From Macrophomina tecta (taxonomy: Eukaryota > Ascomycota > Dothideomycetes > Botryosphaeriales > Botryosphaeriaceae), in the NCBI GenBank assembly GCA_024180945.1, contig JAKSGN010000037.1:2671501-2735500 (forward strand): a stretch of DNA of 64,000 nt. The letters are read 5' to 3'. The notes below the pieces were generated by a model that searched no databases, was not told the origin of the DNA, and worked only from the letters and a program-made list of their open reading frames with translations. The translations under genes and the position numbers were made by a program. Shown in pieces: positions 13,033 to 25,219 of the stretch; the first letter of the stretch is position 1; every line of letters begins with the position of its first letter.

Positions 13033-14388
13033 TTAGGCCCGCTCGTTACAGCCTGCGCTTAGAAGGTCCTTCTCAAGCTTGCCAAGGCCTTTGCCGAAGA
13101 GGAGGGCCTTAACAATTAGGTTAATGATATGCCCTACGCAACGAAGACAGTCCTCCCTGCCATAAAGTCCTGGCAAATGTTCCGCAAGAGACCTCAGAAG
13201 GGTGTTATTGTTGGACGCGTTGTCCGTAACGAAGGACCCGATTCTATGCTTAATTTCGTAGATCTTGAAGATTCGTAGGAGACAATACGCAATATTTTCA
13301 CCAGTGTGTTCGCCGAGGAGTTGTGGGAGGCCGATAAGGAGCACGCGAAGCTTGCCGATCTGATCGATGGAGTGGGCGTAAATAGCGACGTAAGAGCGCT
13401 TGTTGGTGCTACTCCATACATCTATACTAATGTCGACTTTGCTGCGAGCCTTTAGAAGGATATTCTTAACGACTTGACGGCGCGATTCGAACGTGAATCT
13501 AACCTAGGAGGACACGCTTATCGCATTCTAGGCGAGGATTTGCTGGGCCTGCTGACCTCTATAGTAGATAACCGTCTGAAAACGTTCGCTGGTAGCTTGC
13601 TTGAAGCTTAGATTCTTACCAATAACCAAATCGACGAATTCGCGCTTAACACGAAGGTCTTGGAAGGGTGTAGCAATATAGTACGTAGTAGGCGTGCCTT
13701 TCTCTGTCGCTACTCGCTTAGTTGGTGCAGGCTTGTTGGGATTCGATAACTTATGAGCCTTCCAGAGGTGCTTAGATTGGTGTTGAGTGCCTTCTCCTTG
13801 ATAAACACCATCATGATAGCGTTTAGTAAGATGACAGCGCCTACACACCCACACGCGGGTCCCATTACTATCCTCTAGATCGGCTCCATGATCAAAGATC
13901 CAGGAAGGACGTCTATTCGTGCCAAGTAAGGTTTTATGTCTTGGTCGATAATGTAGACCGTTAAAGATGCGCCCATTCTTCGTCACCTTGTTCCACTGTA
14001 TGGGGAATGTGCAGGAGTGGCTAGAATCGTCTAAGGATGAGGTGGAGCGAGTCGACAGGGCAGAACAGCGCTCGCTCGATGGGAGAGCCCGATTAGGATC
14101 AGGTACACGTGTTAGGCTAAGCCCGGAAAGGGGGGAAGAGGAGGTACGAGCCGAAGATTTATAAAAAAAGTCCTGAATCATGACGACTTGTCGACCAGTG
14201 GAAGGAGGGCTATATAGATCAAGAAGCTTAATTGCAGGAACTGTGCTATCTACCAGGTACCTATATAAAGGAGCGACCGTAGGGAAGCATAAAATAGTGT
14301 CAGAAAGTGTCGGAAACGAGAGAAGCCGGTGTAGCACCATAAGATGTCGTACGTAGAAGTAATGGTGATGCGGCACACGCTGAAACAC
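13033..14388 (-). pseudogene. hAT transposase remnant, 3'-truncated
   Basis: On the minus strand one continuous frame carries the first half of a hAT transposase, with two in-frame TAG codons (13,528-13,530 and about 13,502-13,504). A BED-type zinc finger is visible near residues 175-210 of the upstream part (WVCRRC ... H-x4-H, as KHLWKAH). After the first stop the frame continues in phase through ISIDVWSSTNKRSYVAIYAH, the first catalytic block, and VTDNASNN ... LRCVGHIINL, the central block. It stops at 13,033 after KLEKDLLSA, so the insertion domain and the C-terminal dimerisation region are missing. The start codon is not clear: the open frame reaches 14,388, but the first part is unlike hAT and translation probably began further in. 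Confidence 0.75.
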
Positions 14389-14444
14389 AGGAGGAACTGG
14401 TCACATCCTGGTACTTTGATCTCTGCTAAGCGAGGGGGAGGGCC

Positions 14445-14613
14445 TCAACACCATGCCAAGCATCCCGACGTTTCCCAAGGCGGGCAACCTGCCACCTGCC
14501 ACCCAGCTCCCGACGCCCGCAAGGCCCGTCGGGTGGGTGGCCTGCGGTGGCTCCGTCGGGTGGGTGGATTACTAAGCAGCCACCTGCCACCCGACCAGCC
14601 GACGGTCGGGTGA
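14445..14613. repeat. GC-rich subterminal repeats, probably hAT 5' end
   Basis: Copies of CCGTCGGGTGGGTGG occur at 14,526-14,540 and 14,553-14,567, with CCACCTGCCACC motifs in inverse orientation on both sides (about 14,489-14,502 and 14,580-14,592). Short repeated motifs like this lie near hAT termini, and the block is immediately upstream of the minus-strand hAT remnant. The exact terminus and target duplication were not seen. Confidence 0.35.
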
Positions 14614-16376
14614 TTGGAAGCACTGGGTGGAAGAACATTCGCTCCTGCCAAAAGCCCACTTTGGCGCGCGGAAGCAACGGTCGACAGTGTATGCACTGAC
14701 GGTGTTGCAGCAGCACGTGTATGACGCCTGGAGAGAGGGAAAAGTGCTTACACTGGTGTCCTTTGACGTGAAAGGGGCCTACAACGGGGTGTCCTGGGAG
14801 GTGCTCGTCCGGCGGTTACGAGCGAGGAGAATTCCGGAAGTGCTTGTTAAGTGGACTAAAGCTTTCTGCTCGGATAGAAGTGCGTCGGTTGCTGTTAATG
14901 GGGAAATATTAGCCGTTACTGCCCTACCGCAAGTAGGCCTTCTCTAAGGCTCGCCGCTCTCGCCGATCCTCTTCCTGTTCTTTAACGCTGACTTGGTGCA
15001 GTCGGCAATTAATAAGAACAAAGGAGTAATCGCATTCATCGACGATTATAGCGCCTGGGTTACTGGCTACTCCGCGAACGGAAATGTGGAGCGTCTCTAG
15101 GAAACGATAATGCCCAAGACGGAGGAATAGGAAAGAACTAGTAGAGCGACGTTCGATATTAAGAAAACATCGCTGGTCTACTTTACTAGGAATAGTCGAT
15201 AGGTGGGCGATTAACTCCTAGTGGTGAAGGGTGTAGAAATCTATCTAGAGGAGACGGCTAAGATTCTAGAGTAGTCCTCGACTCCTAGCTACGGTTTAGG
15301 GCGCATGCGGCTAGGATTACGAAGAGGGTACGCGAGTAGCCTTAGCCCTCCGACTACTATAGAGACTCTAGCCGAGTGTAGCGCGCTAGCTGTTTTTCGC
15401 GACGGTGGCTTCCGTCGTGGACTACGCCTCGTCTGTGTGGGCTCCGACGATTTCGAAATTCCTATTAAGAGCGTTACAGCTAATCTAAAGGACCGGGACT
15501 AGAGCGGTTACTAGAGCCTTTAATACTACTACGCTAACGATTCTAGAAGCGGAGGTAGGTATCGCGCCTATTAAGGTCCGCTTAAATAAGTAGATACTCC
15601 GTTTTTAGGTTAGCTTCTGCTTGCTATACTCTTCGCGCCTATTCTAGAAGTTAAAATGAAGAATCTTTCTTAGAAATAAATAATACGTCTCCCCGCTATA
15701 GCGTATTATATAGTAGGCTTAGAAACTCGACCTAGACGGTCTTAAGACTATTAAGCCGTTTAGTAAGTAGCTATAGTAGAATAATCCGGTAGTAGTAATT
15801 AAATATTTAGATACCGCTAGGAGCGACGCGAGTAATCCGCTATATTTCTAAGTATCTATTTTTACCGATAGGTCCGCTCGGAACGGACGAGTGGGGATCG
15901 GGATTTCTTATATAAATAGTATGGGTGTAATAGTTATAGAGTACTCGGAGACACTTAATAGTAGTAAAAAGATTAATAACTATCTTACTAAGCTTAAGGC
16001 TATTAGATAAGCCGTAGTACTTATTAACTAGGTATAGCCGTAGAGGAAGATTATTATACGACCGATCGCTATACGGGTAAAATATATTATCTACTACGAT
16101 AGTAAGTCTGCACTATAGTCTCTACTACGACCGAGGTAGAGAAGTGGCTAGGTAGTACTAAAGTAAATACTCGAGAGCCTCGATAGAATATAGAGGAGAA
16201 AGATATCGGTTATTAAGCTAAGATAGATACCGGCGCACGCGGAAGTACTAAAAAATGAGCGAGCGAATAAACTAGCGCTATAGCTATCGAACCTAATAAA
16301 GTTATCCCGGATAGCGGCGTGCGGTTAAAGTTAGTTATATTTATAGACGTTAAGCGGGCTATCTCTTAAGCGTAGG
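14614..16376 (+). pseudogene. Tad-like LINE ORF2, RT to RNase H (5'-truncated, RIP-mutated, left part)
   Basis: Starts inside the reverse transcriptase: HFGARKQRST (about 14,660) and VSFDVKGAYNGVSWEVL (about 14,757-14,810), the LINE equivalent of RT blocks 2-3. The frame meets TAG at 14,945 but continues (GSPLSPILFLFFNADL, about 14,950-14,995; then AFIDDYSAW near 15,035-15,060, the FxDD active-site block). From about 15,080 stops multiply. At about 15,855-15,910 a ribonuclease H start is readable (IFTDRSARNGRVGIG, with DGS changed to DRS). The element is interrupted at 16,376 by the copia insertion and resumes in the same reading frame at 21,725. Upstream ORF2 (endonuclease) and ORF1 are absent. 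Confidence 0.8.
16372..16376. repeat. Target site duplication GTAGG, left of copia
   Basis: GTAGG here and GTAGG at 21,720-21,724 bracket the two LTRs exactly: a perfect 5-bp duplication as made by retrotransposon integrases. Confidence 0.85.
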
Positions 16377-16686
16377 TGTCGAACTATAGGGGGGCCTTAG
16401 GCCCAAACTCGGTAAGATTAGAAGAAAGAATTAAATTTCTATCTATATATTTCTACCTATCTCCTAAGAGGAAGGCCGGTAGGCTTACTTATATATATAA
16501 GTAATAGCTATATAACCGAGGATACTAAAGATCCGAGAAAGAGTACTAATATAGGGTTAGATACTAAGGAGTATTGTTGCCTAAAGAATAGAATATTCGA
16601 GATAAAGGAGATGCCTAAGGTAGTAAGGCAAGAAAGTCTAATATTAAAAAAAGAGTATTGCCTAAAACAGGGGATTTTAGTTAATA
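16377..16686 (-). repeat. copia 3' LTR
   Basis: Begins TGTCGAAC and ends TTAATA on the plus strand. It matches the right LTR position by position, differing mainly by C/T and G/A changes (for example TGTGGGG versus TATAGGG), so this copy is the more RIP-mutated of the pair. Confidence 0.88.
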
Positions 16687-19600
16687 TACCCCGTTTATAA
16701 TAAGTAGTCTAGTGCTTGTTATAACCTTAACATTCGTAAGAATTAAGTTTAATCTAAAAGAGTATCTTTGGGTTTTTAAGAAATTAAGTCCCTAATATTA
16801 ATAAGATTAAGTTGCTTAATAAATTACTAGAAGCGTTGTGTAGGTAAAGCCTTAGTAAGTCTATTTATAATTATCTCCGCTAATAGAGTCTATTAAAGTC
16901 TAATTCGCTTATTCTAAATCTCTTAACGAAGCTAGTATTAGTAAATATCGACGTGGCGTAGCTTCGTTGTAAGTCTAGGCGAAGATTTGTCTAAAAGTCG
17001 AATTATCTAGCGGTTATCGCATTAGATAAAGAGATAATAGTCTAGATCGAACTAAATATATTTAAAGAGGCGTTCCTACTAAAGAAGTTCTTTCGCCGTA
17101 TCTAAAAGTAAGAGGAATTCTACTTTAGTACTTAATATAGTAATTATTCTTTATTTATTAGCCTTCTAATTAATTGGTTCATTAAATAGCTAAAAGATAT
17201 ATTCCTAAGCTAATTTTCTAGTTTCCTAGTTATTGGCAAAGGATGCGTCGCTATAGAATAGAAAGACGTTTTATTATAAGCTATAAATTCTATTAAATTT
17301 AATTACGAGGTGCTTAGTTAAGACTAGATATTTAATAGCGTGTATAGCTAGTTGCTAATAGTGCTTAGAAGGATTTTATAGATATTTTATAAGTCTTAAA
17401 GCTGCCTATATAATATCTAGACGTATTATAACTACGGTAAAGTTAATAAATCTAATCTTTTATTAATAAGTGTAGATTTCCTAATTAGTAGCTTAGACTA
17501 TAGTAGGTTAAATATCTTCGACTAGAAGTAGTGTCTTTGGTTACTTATTTTAGTTAATATTAAATTTAGCACCTAGTTTCTCGATGTATAAGTCTTAGTA
17601 GAGCTAGAGCTTTCTCTACGGTCTATCTTAAATAATTCTTATATTAAGGAACTATTCGAGTTTACTAAAGATTCGTAGTTCGTAGATATTAGAAAGTTTA
17701 TGTTGAAATTTATTAACTTAGCGTAAGAATTCTATTAGGTATATAACTACGATATCGTCTACGAAGAAGAATAGTACTATTATCTTATTTAAGAATAGGT
17801 AGTTAACTTCTAGAACTTAGATAAGGCCGAGATCTTAAAGTATTACTAATAGATAGCTGTTCTATAGAGCTAGTAATTACTTAAGGCCGTAGAGTGCTCG
17901 TAGAAGTTAAATAATAAGTTCTAGTTAAAGGTCCTAGAATTCTTTAAGTAGGTGAATTCCCTCTAGTAGTTCGTAGTACGTATTCTTATCGATCGGACTA
18001 TTAACGAAGGCATTTATTATATTATATTATTATAATTTAAGGTCGAAGACTACCGTAATTGCTATAATACTTCGAAAAGTCCGGGCGGCTAAAGTTACTG
18101 TATACGTATCCTATTCGGTAAATTACAGATCGTCGCGGACGTAGAGTCTAGCCTTAAATTTAATTAGATATTCCTCGGCGTCGAGTTTATACTTAAAAAC
18201 CTAGGTGAGAGGAATAACTTTCTTATCGGCTTATATAGTAACGTAATGCCTAACGAATCTCTAGGTTCTAATTTTAACGAGGTCTCTAACTTTAGTCTTA
18301 AGGGCTGGAATAAATCCTAAAGAAAATAGGTACCGAAGCATTTTCTTAAAAGTTTGTAGTTTCGGTAGTAATTAATCTCTATAGAGTCTTGGTAAACTTT
18401 CTAAACTATTAATTGCGGCTAAAAATGCGCTAAAATAGAAAGAATTTGGGATTTCTTAAATTTCGTTAAGGGCTACGATATAGGCATCTTTTTGTTTCTT
18501 CTTTAGTTTCTTAAATAGATTCTCTAATAGCTAAGGGTTTGGGTTTCGTATACTGTGTTTACTGCTCTTACCCTCTTTAGGTATAATAGTATCCTTGGTG
18601 ACCGTGCCTAATATCTCTACTCCTCGGGGAGCGATGTTTTCTGGGGCTACTCCTGGTTGTAGTAGAGTATTGTACTAAGCTAGAAGAAGTCATGAAAGTC
18701 TTCTTATTAATTAAACTTCTAGGTCTAGAAGTAACCCTTATAATTGCTCATGTTATTAACTAGCTATAATCGATGGGTCTAGTAATAGTAGCTATTAATT
18801 TCTTCTAGATTTCTCTTGTTTAGGTCTTGTATCTCGTGTTACTCGAATAGTATAGCTAGCTTTAAAGTCGCTATTCTTAGATTTAGCTTCGTTAGTTTGT
18901 TGGTTAATTAGGGGCTAAATTTTAAGTATCTAAATAATTTCTAAGGCTTCCTCTTAAAGGAGTTGCGTAAGGTCTAGGTCCTCTAGTCGATAGAGTTTAT
19001 CCTCGTTAAATTTAATGTCTCTAGTTCGAATAATCTTATATTAGCTTAGAATCTAGATTCGAAAGATATTAGTGGAGTCGTATCTAATAAGGTATCTAAA
19101 GTATACTTTTTTAGCGAGTTTCTAGCTTCGTAGAATTTCTTTCTTATGTGCGTAGGCTCTGCAGCCGTAGATATATAGATGGGAGAGATTTAGTCTCTTA
19201 CCTATAACTACCTCGAATGGGGTTTTCTAGTTTAGCTTGGCTATTGGTGTGCGATTATGAATGTATCTAGCTGTTTTAACGATTTCTAGCTAGAGTAATT
19301 GCGGTAGATTAGCTCTAATTCTTATAGCTCTTGTTTTAGGTAGGATAATACCCCCTAATCTTTCGGCGTAGCCGTTCTATTTAGGTGTAGCTAAAGCTAA
19401 GGTTTCAAGGGTAATTCCTTCGGACTAGAGAAAGGATTTAGTCTCTATTCCGATAGTTCGTTCGCCGTTAGTTCTAAAGAAAATAATCTAACGCTTATAG
19501 CGGGTCTTAATAAACTTAACGACGAACTCGATAATGTCCTACACGTTTAACTTGTTTAGATAGATAAATATAAAGGTAAAATCCGTCTTAACGCAGGCGA

Positions 19601-21409
19601 AGTAGGATATCTACTTGTCTTAATTATATTCCTTTTAAATTTAGAGCAGGTCGAAGGAAACTCGGTGGAATAATTCATCGGAGTCTTCTTCTTTAGTCGA
19701 TCCTCGTAAGATAATTCTCTGGGATTTCGAAAGAGTGTAGGGTTGGCATTAAGTTATCTTTGGGGTAGGAGGCTTATTAGTAACCGAAACTTCTTTTGTG
19801 TTTGTTTCTAGGTGTTGAATAACTTTTGGGTTCGCGTGTGTAAGAATCTAATGCTACTTCTCTACTAAGGCTTTGCGGGTAGCTATTAGAAGTGCTATAT
19901 ATTCTTAATATTCTAAATTAGAATTGTGTTCCAGTAGAAAATGTTCCTAATGTTATTGAACTTTATAGTAGTATTTTCCTTAGTAAATAAGTTATATGTT
20001 TTGGGTGTCCTAGTAGATCTTCTTGCTGAGTGCGATGCTCATTAACACGAGGTTTGATATAAAGGATGGAATAAAGGCGATATTATTTAGTGTAATGGTT
20101 TCTTGGCCAGTTTCGGTTTTGACGGTGATGTCGACGGTTCCCTAGGCTTGGATTGGAATAGACCGATTACCTAATCTAAGAGTTTCGTTGGGTCTGGCCT
20201 TCTTCGTCTTCTTGAATCTGAGTGCTATTGATTAGTTACAGACGTGGACGTTAGTTCCGGAATTAAGAATCTAGGAATTAAATAGAGGACTACTTTGGGC
20301 TGTAAAGGAGAAGTAGTGCGCGGTTATTACTATAAGCTGTTTATCCTGGGATTAACTAGTTTGTTAATTTTGATTCTCGGATTGGGCTTCTTTTTTTTAT
20401 TGTTTTTGTTGCTGGATTTGCTTGTTTCTCTCGAGTGCCTTGAGGATGATTTTCTTAAATTTCGGGTCCTAAAGTTTCTCTTGAACTTTGGCTTGGGTCT
20501 TAGGGTTTGGCTTAAAGTTCTTGGTTCTTCCTTCGGCTTGTGGGTTGAGATACTAGTATTCTGAGGCCTAGTGATGTATCCCATAGGGATAGGGAGGTGC
20601 TGTCTTGGCTTGTTTTTCTCGAAAGTTGGCGGGGAATGCTGAGTGGGTTCCTTTAGTCTTTTGGGATTTGACTGACTGGTTCTCTCGGTAGTACTGGCGG
20701 AATTTCTTAATTATGTCGTAGAGGTTTGTGACGCGGGTCGCTGGGTCGAGATTCTTGATTTGGTAGGTGCTGACGAATTGAGATTCGATGGGCTTGAGTG
20801 TAAGGAGGAAGTCTCGGGTTGGTCGATTGTCTAATACTTCGGCTAGGTTGTGTTTCTTCGCCTTAGTGTAGAGTTTTTTCTATTGTTGAAGCTAGGATTC
20901 GATATTCTAACTGCGTGGAGGCTTATAGAGTTGATGGTATTGGTGCTTAAGCTTAAGTAGTCTAGCTTAGTCTGTTGGCGCAAGGCGCTTCTGAAGTGCT
21001 TAAAGAATATTCCATGGGTGCGGTTCCTCTAAAGTGATGAATAAAAGGTTAGTTGTTAAAATTAACTCTTAGATGTATATAGTGAGCTCCGCAAGAGCTT
21101 TCTAACGTCGGTCGTAGACGTTAATTTTATGTTGAAAGATAGTATATTGGTTCTTAAATCGTTCTTGTTCTTGGGCATCGTTATCCGGTGGTAAGGGCGG
21201 TAGGTCACCTAGATCTGGAATCTAATCGGGTTATATAGTCTGATTAGGATTAACTGCTTCCTAAATGCCTAGAGCCTTAGCTCGTGAGCGTATAAGGTAT
21301 AGCTAGTTGTCCTAGTCGGAAGGTCGATTGAGAATGACGGTTTTCTTGGTTGATTCCGCTATTGTCTTTATCCGGTTTACGCGTTGGATGCGATAGCCGG
21401 GCTTATAAC

Positions 21410-21719
21410 TGTCGAACTGTGGGGGGGCCTTAGGCCCGAACTCGGTGAGGTTAGAAGAAAGAATTGAATTTCTATCTATGTGTTTCTGTCTGTCTCTTAA
21501 GAGGAAGGCCGGTAGGCTTGCTTATATATGTGAGTGATAGCTACATAACCGAGGATACCAAAGATCCGAGAAAGAGTGCCGATGCGGGGTTAGATACTAA
21601 GGAGTGTTGTTGCCTAAAGAATAGAATATTCGAGATAAAGGAGATGCCTGAGGTAGTAAGGTAAGAAAGTCTGATATAAAAAAAAGAGTGTTGCCTAAAA
21701 CAGGGGATTTTGGTTGATA
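21410..21719 (-). repeat. copia 5' LTR
   Basis: Plus-strand start TGTCGAACTGTGGGG, end GGTTGATA. Same 310-bp length as the left LTR. Retains several TG/CA dinucleotides lost from the left copy. Confidence 0.88.
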
Positions 21720-21724
21720 GTAGG
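21720..21724. repeat. Target site duplication GTAGG, right of copia
   Basis: Second copy of the 5-bp duplication at 16,372-16,376. Joining the flanks through one copy restores the LINE reading frame. Confidence 0.85.
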
Positions 21725-22566
21725 CTAAGAAACTTAATAATATTAAGAAGAAGCGCTTTACTCGTATACTCGATAGAGCACTCTTATAAAACTATACTAG
21801 GAAGCTATACGATAAGCTAAACACGGTAAAAGTAGTAGTAGTTACTTAGCTTAAAACGTCGAGGTTAAGGTTAAACAAATAACTCTACAAGACTAGAAGA
21901 GCGGATTCCCCACGGTACGCGTGCGGACGCGGAGAAGAAACAGCTAAGCATTTTCTACTTAAGTATACTCGCTAGTCTAAATAGCGTATAGAGCTTTAGA
22001 GAGCGGTAGGAAAGAGGTTCGGTAATATTTCGTATATACTAGATAAATGGTTAGAAACAAAGCGACCGGATGGAAGGTACCTCAACGAACTAGCGAAAAG
22101 ATAAAAAGCTAATATAGTAACCGCTAAGATAACGGCGGTATTTGCGATCGCGACAGGACGACTACGGGCAGTCACTAAGTAGGGAAGATAAGAGAGCTAC
22201 TATAGAGGCTAAGATCTAGCCAGTTACCACGCCGCTATAGAGACTAGCAGCACTTAGGAAGATGTCCTAATGATTAGCTAGACGTAGGCTTAGAAAACCC
22301 ACGGCTCGAGCGAGGAGAGTGTTTCTTTCTACTTCTTCTATTTTAGCGTTCTCTCCGCTCTTTTCTTCGGATCTCTTTTCTTTTTTTTTTTTATTTTTCT
22401 GCTTTTGATAACCTTGGTTAGCGTGGTTTCCCCCTGTTTTGTTCCTGAGAGTGAGGGCTCTGAATGAACCGGGAGTTAATGTAGGTAAACGTCTGCTCAG
22501 TGTTAGTTCTTCCCTATGGCCCGTGGAGGCCGACGGCGTGTATGAATCATCATCATCATCATCATC
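21725..22566 (+). pseudogene. Tad-like LINE, 3' part and TCA-repeat tail (right of copia)
   Basis: Continues the ORF2 C-terminal region interrupted at 16,376 (AKKLNNIKKKRFTRILDRA through stops), then a 3' untranslated part with a polypyrimidine block (about 22,320-22,395). The end is marked by CCGTGGAGGCCGACGG, GTGTATGAA and a run of TCA/CAT triplets (22,547-22,566). Equivalent ends are at 37,662-37,680 and 51,105-51,125, which identifies this as the LINE 3' terminus. Confidence 0.7.
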
Positions 22567-22588
22567 CCGCCATGCCTTGCCAGCCGTT

Positions 22589-22618
22589 CCGTCCCGTCAT
22601 GGACCAATGACGGGACGG
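22589..22618. repeat. 12-bp perfect hairpin
   Basis: CCGTCCCGTCAT (22,589-22,600), a 6-base loop, and ATGACGGGACGG (22,607-22,618), followed by further GGGAC units. It lies just beyond the LINE tail. Function unknown. Confidence 0.6.
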
Positions 22619-22803
22619 GACGGGACGCTTTACACGCTGCCCAACGCCCAGATCGATTGAATTAATTTGATTGCCATCTTCATTCTGCCTGGAACCACAA
22701 TAGCGTGTCCCATTTTCAAATTACATAGCCTCAAAATCCCGTGATTCAACTAGTTCGACCGCGCAGGTCGATGCGTTTGTCTGGGATTCCCCTTCGCCAT
22801 TCG

Positions 22804-24215
22804 TTAATCTTTGTACAGTTTCAATGGCCCTGTCGGAGACTCACCATCTGGAGCCTGTCTTAAGAATTCGTTTAGCGGAATCTCGTCTGCCTCCTTCGAG
22901 GGAAGATGTCCAGCATGGCTAGAGCACATCGTTTGGTTCCTTGTGCCATAAGAAGTATGGATGCTGGACCCGATTACTTTGGGGAAGTGTCTCCGAAGAA
23001 AGGGCTTCCCAGCTGGAAGACAGGCGCAAACAATGGCAATATGCATCTCGACCGTCCTGTGATCATGATGGCATTAGAGATGTCCTTTGAACAAGCGGCG
23101 GGAAATGAATCTAATATACTAACCACCACATCATGCCGTAAGTCTGATACCATGTTACATCTACTTCGTGAACTCCAACTCCGATCATCTTCAACCTAAT
23201 GATACTGACTACTAAGACACTGCGTCCAGGTATTAGCGTAGTCGTCTTTCCTTGTCTTGCCGGGCAATGGACATACAATCCTCCTGTCATGAATATCAAA
23301 ATCACCCCAATCTTTTGGCGCCTCGGAAGTTGGAGGTTCCATAGCATAAAGACAGGTAAAAGTAGAATACTAATATCTGTAGCCGTATTCATCACCCCGC
23401 TAAAGATGAAGATCTTCGTTTCGTCGACGCATGAACCTTGAGTAATACTTAGATCCCATTTTTTTGCGATCGGCCGGCAAAGAAATACGAAGTCGAATGA
23501 ACCTATCAGGCTATAAATGATGACGATTGCTATAACAACGTAGACAATCTTTCTGAACTTCCGGTATGGCAAGAATCGTAAATAGAAGGTTAAGATTGAG
23601 AGCTTGGTGAGCATGATAGACACCCCGTAGAAAGCTCCGGCGATCGCGCCAACCTTGTTAGAGTATAGGTTAGGCATTATGTTTCATGGACACATAAAGG
23701 AGTTTCAAAGAGCATTCTTACTTTGCCCGCGTTAGGGCTGAGTGTGGAAAATGGGACATCCCATAGATGCATCCCTAGCCCATAGCGAGTGCCTTGATCG
23801 GATTTAGCTAAACAGTGAGCCGCGCTGAATATGTGATAGTGTACTTACACAGACAAAATGAAATAGACGACCCCAACGCCAGGAGCTAAATGCAATCAAT
23901 AATAAGTTAGGAGCATGCGAGTTATACTAGGAAAGTCTAACCCATGAGAGACTGAGCATATCTGTAACATTAGTGATAACTACCTTGTCTAAGAGGGAAA
24001 CACTTACAATCTTCTGGTCCCACTTTACGGGTAATGGAGTTGGCGGTGTAAAGCCGTAAAGCAAGGAATACTGTTGAGATGAGAAAGAAGACGACGTTCG
24101 TAATTAGAAGGATGTGCGCAATAGACGGTGGGTTAACAAAGTTTGGTGTCACGCCCAGTGGCGGAGGAATAACTCCGACGATTTCCTCCCGCGGTTGACG
24201 TATAGAAGAATGCAT
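22804..24215 (-). CDS. Fungal rhodopsin-domain (SAT4-type) integral membrane protein, multi-exon
   Basis: Seven-transmembrane protein of the fungal rhodopsin/SAT4 family, of mostly unknown biochemical role. The first exon starts at ATG 24,215 (PPPLGVTPNFVNPPS, then a hydrophobic segment and RLYTANSITRKVGPED near 24,010). A middle exon at about 23,722-23,800 encodes YGLGMHLWDVPFSTLSPNAGK, a family hallmark, before donor GTAAGA. The next exon (23,277 to about 23,677) has LTKLSILTFYLR and C-x-P-I-A-KKWD. Then intron 23,220-23,276, exon 23,124-23,219 (SIIRLK, TWYQTYGMMWW), intron 23,057-23,123, and last exon 22,804-23,056 (VEMHIAIVCACLPAGKP, the final membrane segment and tail). All these introns are GT..AG. 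The one or two introns between about 23,800 and 24,006 and the acceptor near 23,670 were not settled. The exons I could join keep frame, so the gene may be intact. It is one of few host-type genes here. Confidence 0.82.
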
Positions 24216-25219
24216 CAGGGTCCGAAGAGATTGAAGGAGATCAGTTCTGATAGCTTAAGCAATAACGATCTACCAGGTAGAGAAATAGAACCCGGTGGCC
24301 TTGCAAAAACAGATTGCACTAGGTATATTCAACGTGGTTGGGACATTTATAGCGATAAAACCATTTCCGCCCAAAAGCAATTATTCGATATAGTCCTATG
24401 ACTATTGGCATGGATGAGGTAAAAAGGAGTGGGCACCTTCAGCCACTAAAGCATAACATGTCGCTAATTTCCCCCCGAAAATCTAATCGCATGAGGTCGC
24501 AGTTTATGGCTCATTCTGCGTGGCTTTCGACCTTAGTATGATTTTTGAAGGGCGGTAAGTCCCAGCCCCGGCTTTCGTTCCCCTGTTCGTGGAATATGAA
24601 TCCAATCCAATGGAAAGGAATCCGGTGCCTCGACGGCCAATGCGATAGAATACCCTGGCGGGCAACCCTTCCGGGTGCTGAAGCCCTTTATTAGCGTACC
24701 GGAGATCATTCCGCGCAAGCCACTGTGCGACATAGCTAAGCCCCGGAGAAATTAGCGTATCGGAACTCATCCCACCTAGAACATCGTCGGTTTAGCATCT
24801 TAAAAGGTTAAGTTCCCGTGTGGTCTGGTCTACATGTCTCCGAGCGGGTTGCATGTGCCACCGTGCCACTAAGCTCAGCCCCGGAAAGATCGTAGTGAAG
24901 GCTTGAGTTGACGGCAGTCCCATGATTATTCCGCTCGACTCGCATGTGACTGATGAGCCATCGTCCATCGGTTAGCCCAGTGAGAGTATAGCGGGAGAGG
25001 AAGGAGGGAGTTGTGGCGTGTAAGGCACCAAAATTATTCGGAGAAGTACCCCTGGCATCTATTAATCCTAAGTCCTAAGGCGTGCATCTTCTCGCCACCA
25101 TTCAAGGTTGAAAGCCGCTCGCATTTTCGATTAAGAACGAATTTCCTACCGTCAGGTGGTAACGAGAATGCCTGTTTAGAAATCACGAAAAATGGAGGGC
25201 AATGTACAGTACGTTATAG
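24216..25219. other. Intergenic, nothing recognised
   Basis: Upstream region of the rhodopsin-type gene. Minus-strand open frames at 24,504-24,770 overlap one another in different phases and resemble no family. No repeats or termini were noticed until the LTR at 25,220. Confidence 0.5.

Larger units (their letters stand above)
16377..21719 (-). mobile_element. Complete but decayed Ty1/copia retrotransposon nested in the LINE
   Basis: Two 310-bp LTRs in direct orientation (16,377-16,686 and 21,410-21,719) and a 5-bp target duplication define the element. Coding runs on the minus strand. Reading down from the right LTR: gag-like basic region (about 20,330-20,584 still open, rich in K/R/S/N), integrase at about 19,190-19,700 (TP-x-NGYAERLGG then HNRTP, the copia TPQQNG-AER signature), RT with VLFFFVDDIV at about 17,750-17,785 (copia YVDD box), and RNase H toward 16,900. 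A GGGG-containing purine tract abuts the left (3') LTR. The order INT before RT separates it from gypsy. The left half is more RIP-mutated than the right. No functional frame remains. Confidence 0.88.

Noticed and set aside
12783..13062. Overlapping 70-75-codon frames on both strands
   Set aside because: They mirror each other in GC-rich sequence and have no domain; only a 51-codon frame at 12,834 has a plausible start, which is too short to call.
20295..20584. Hydrophobic plus-strand 89-codon frame resembling a membrane protein
   Set aside because: Antisense to the basic gag region of the copia element; Leu/Phe runs are the complement of Lys/Asn codons.
22547..22566. Triplet run as a possible CRISPR-like or coding poly-His repeat
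   Set aside because: It is a simple TCA/CAT repeat at the end of LINE sequence, recurring at two other LINE ends. There are no spacers.
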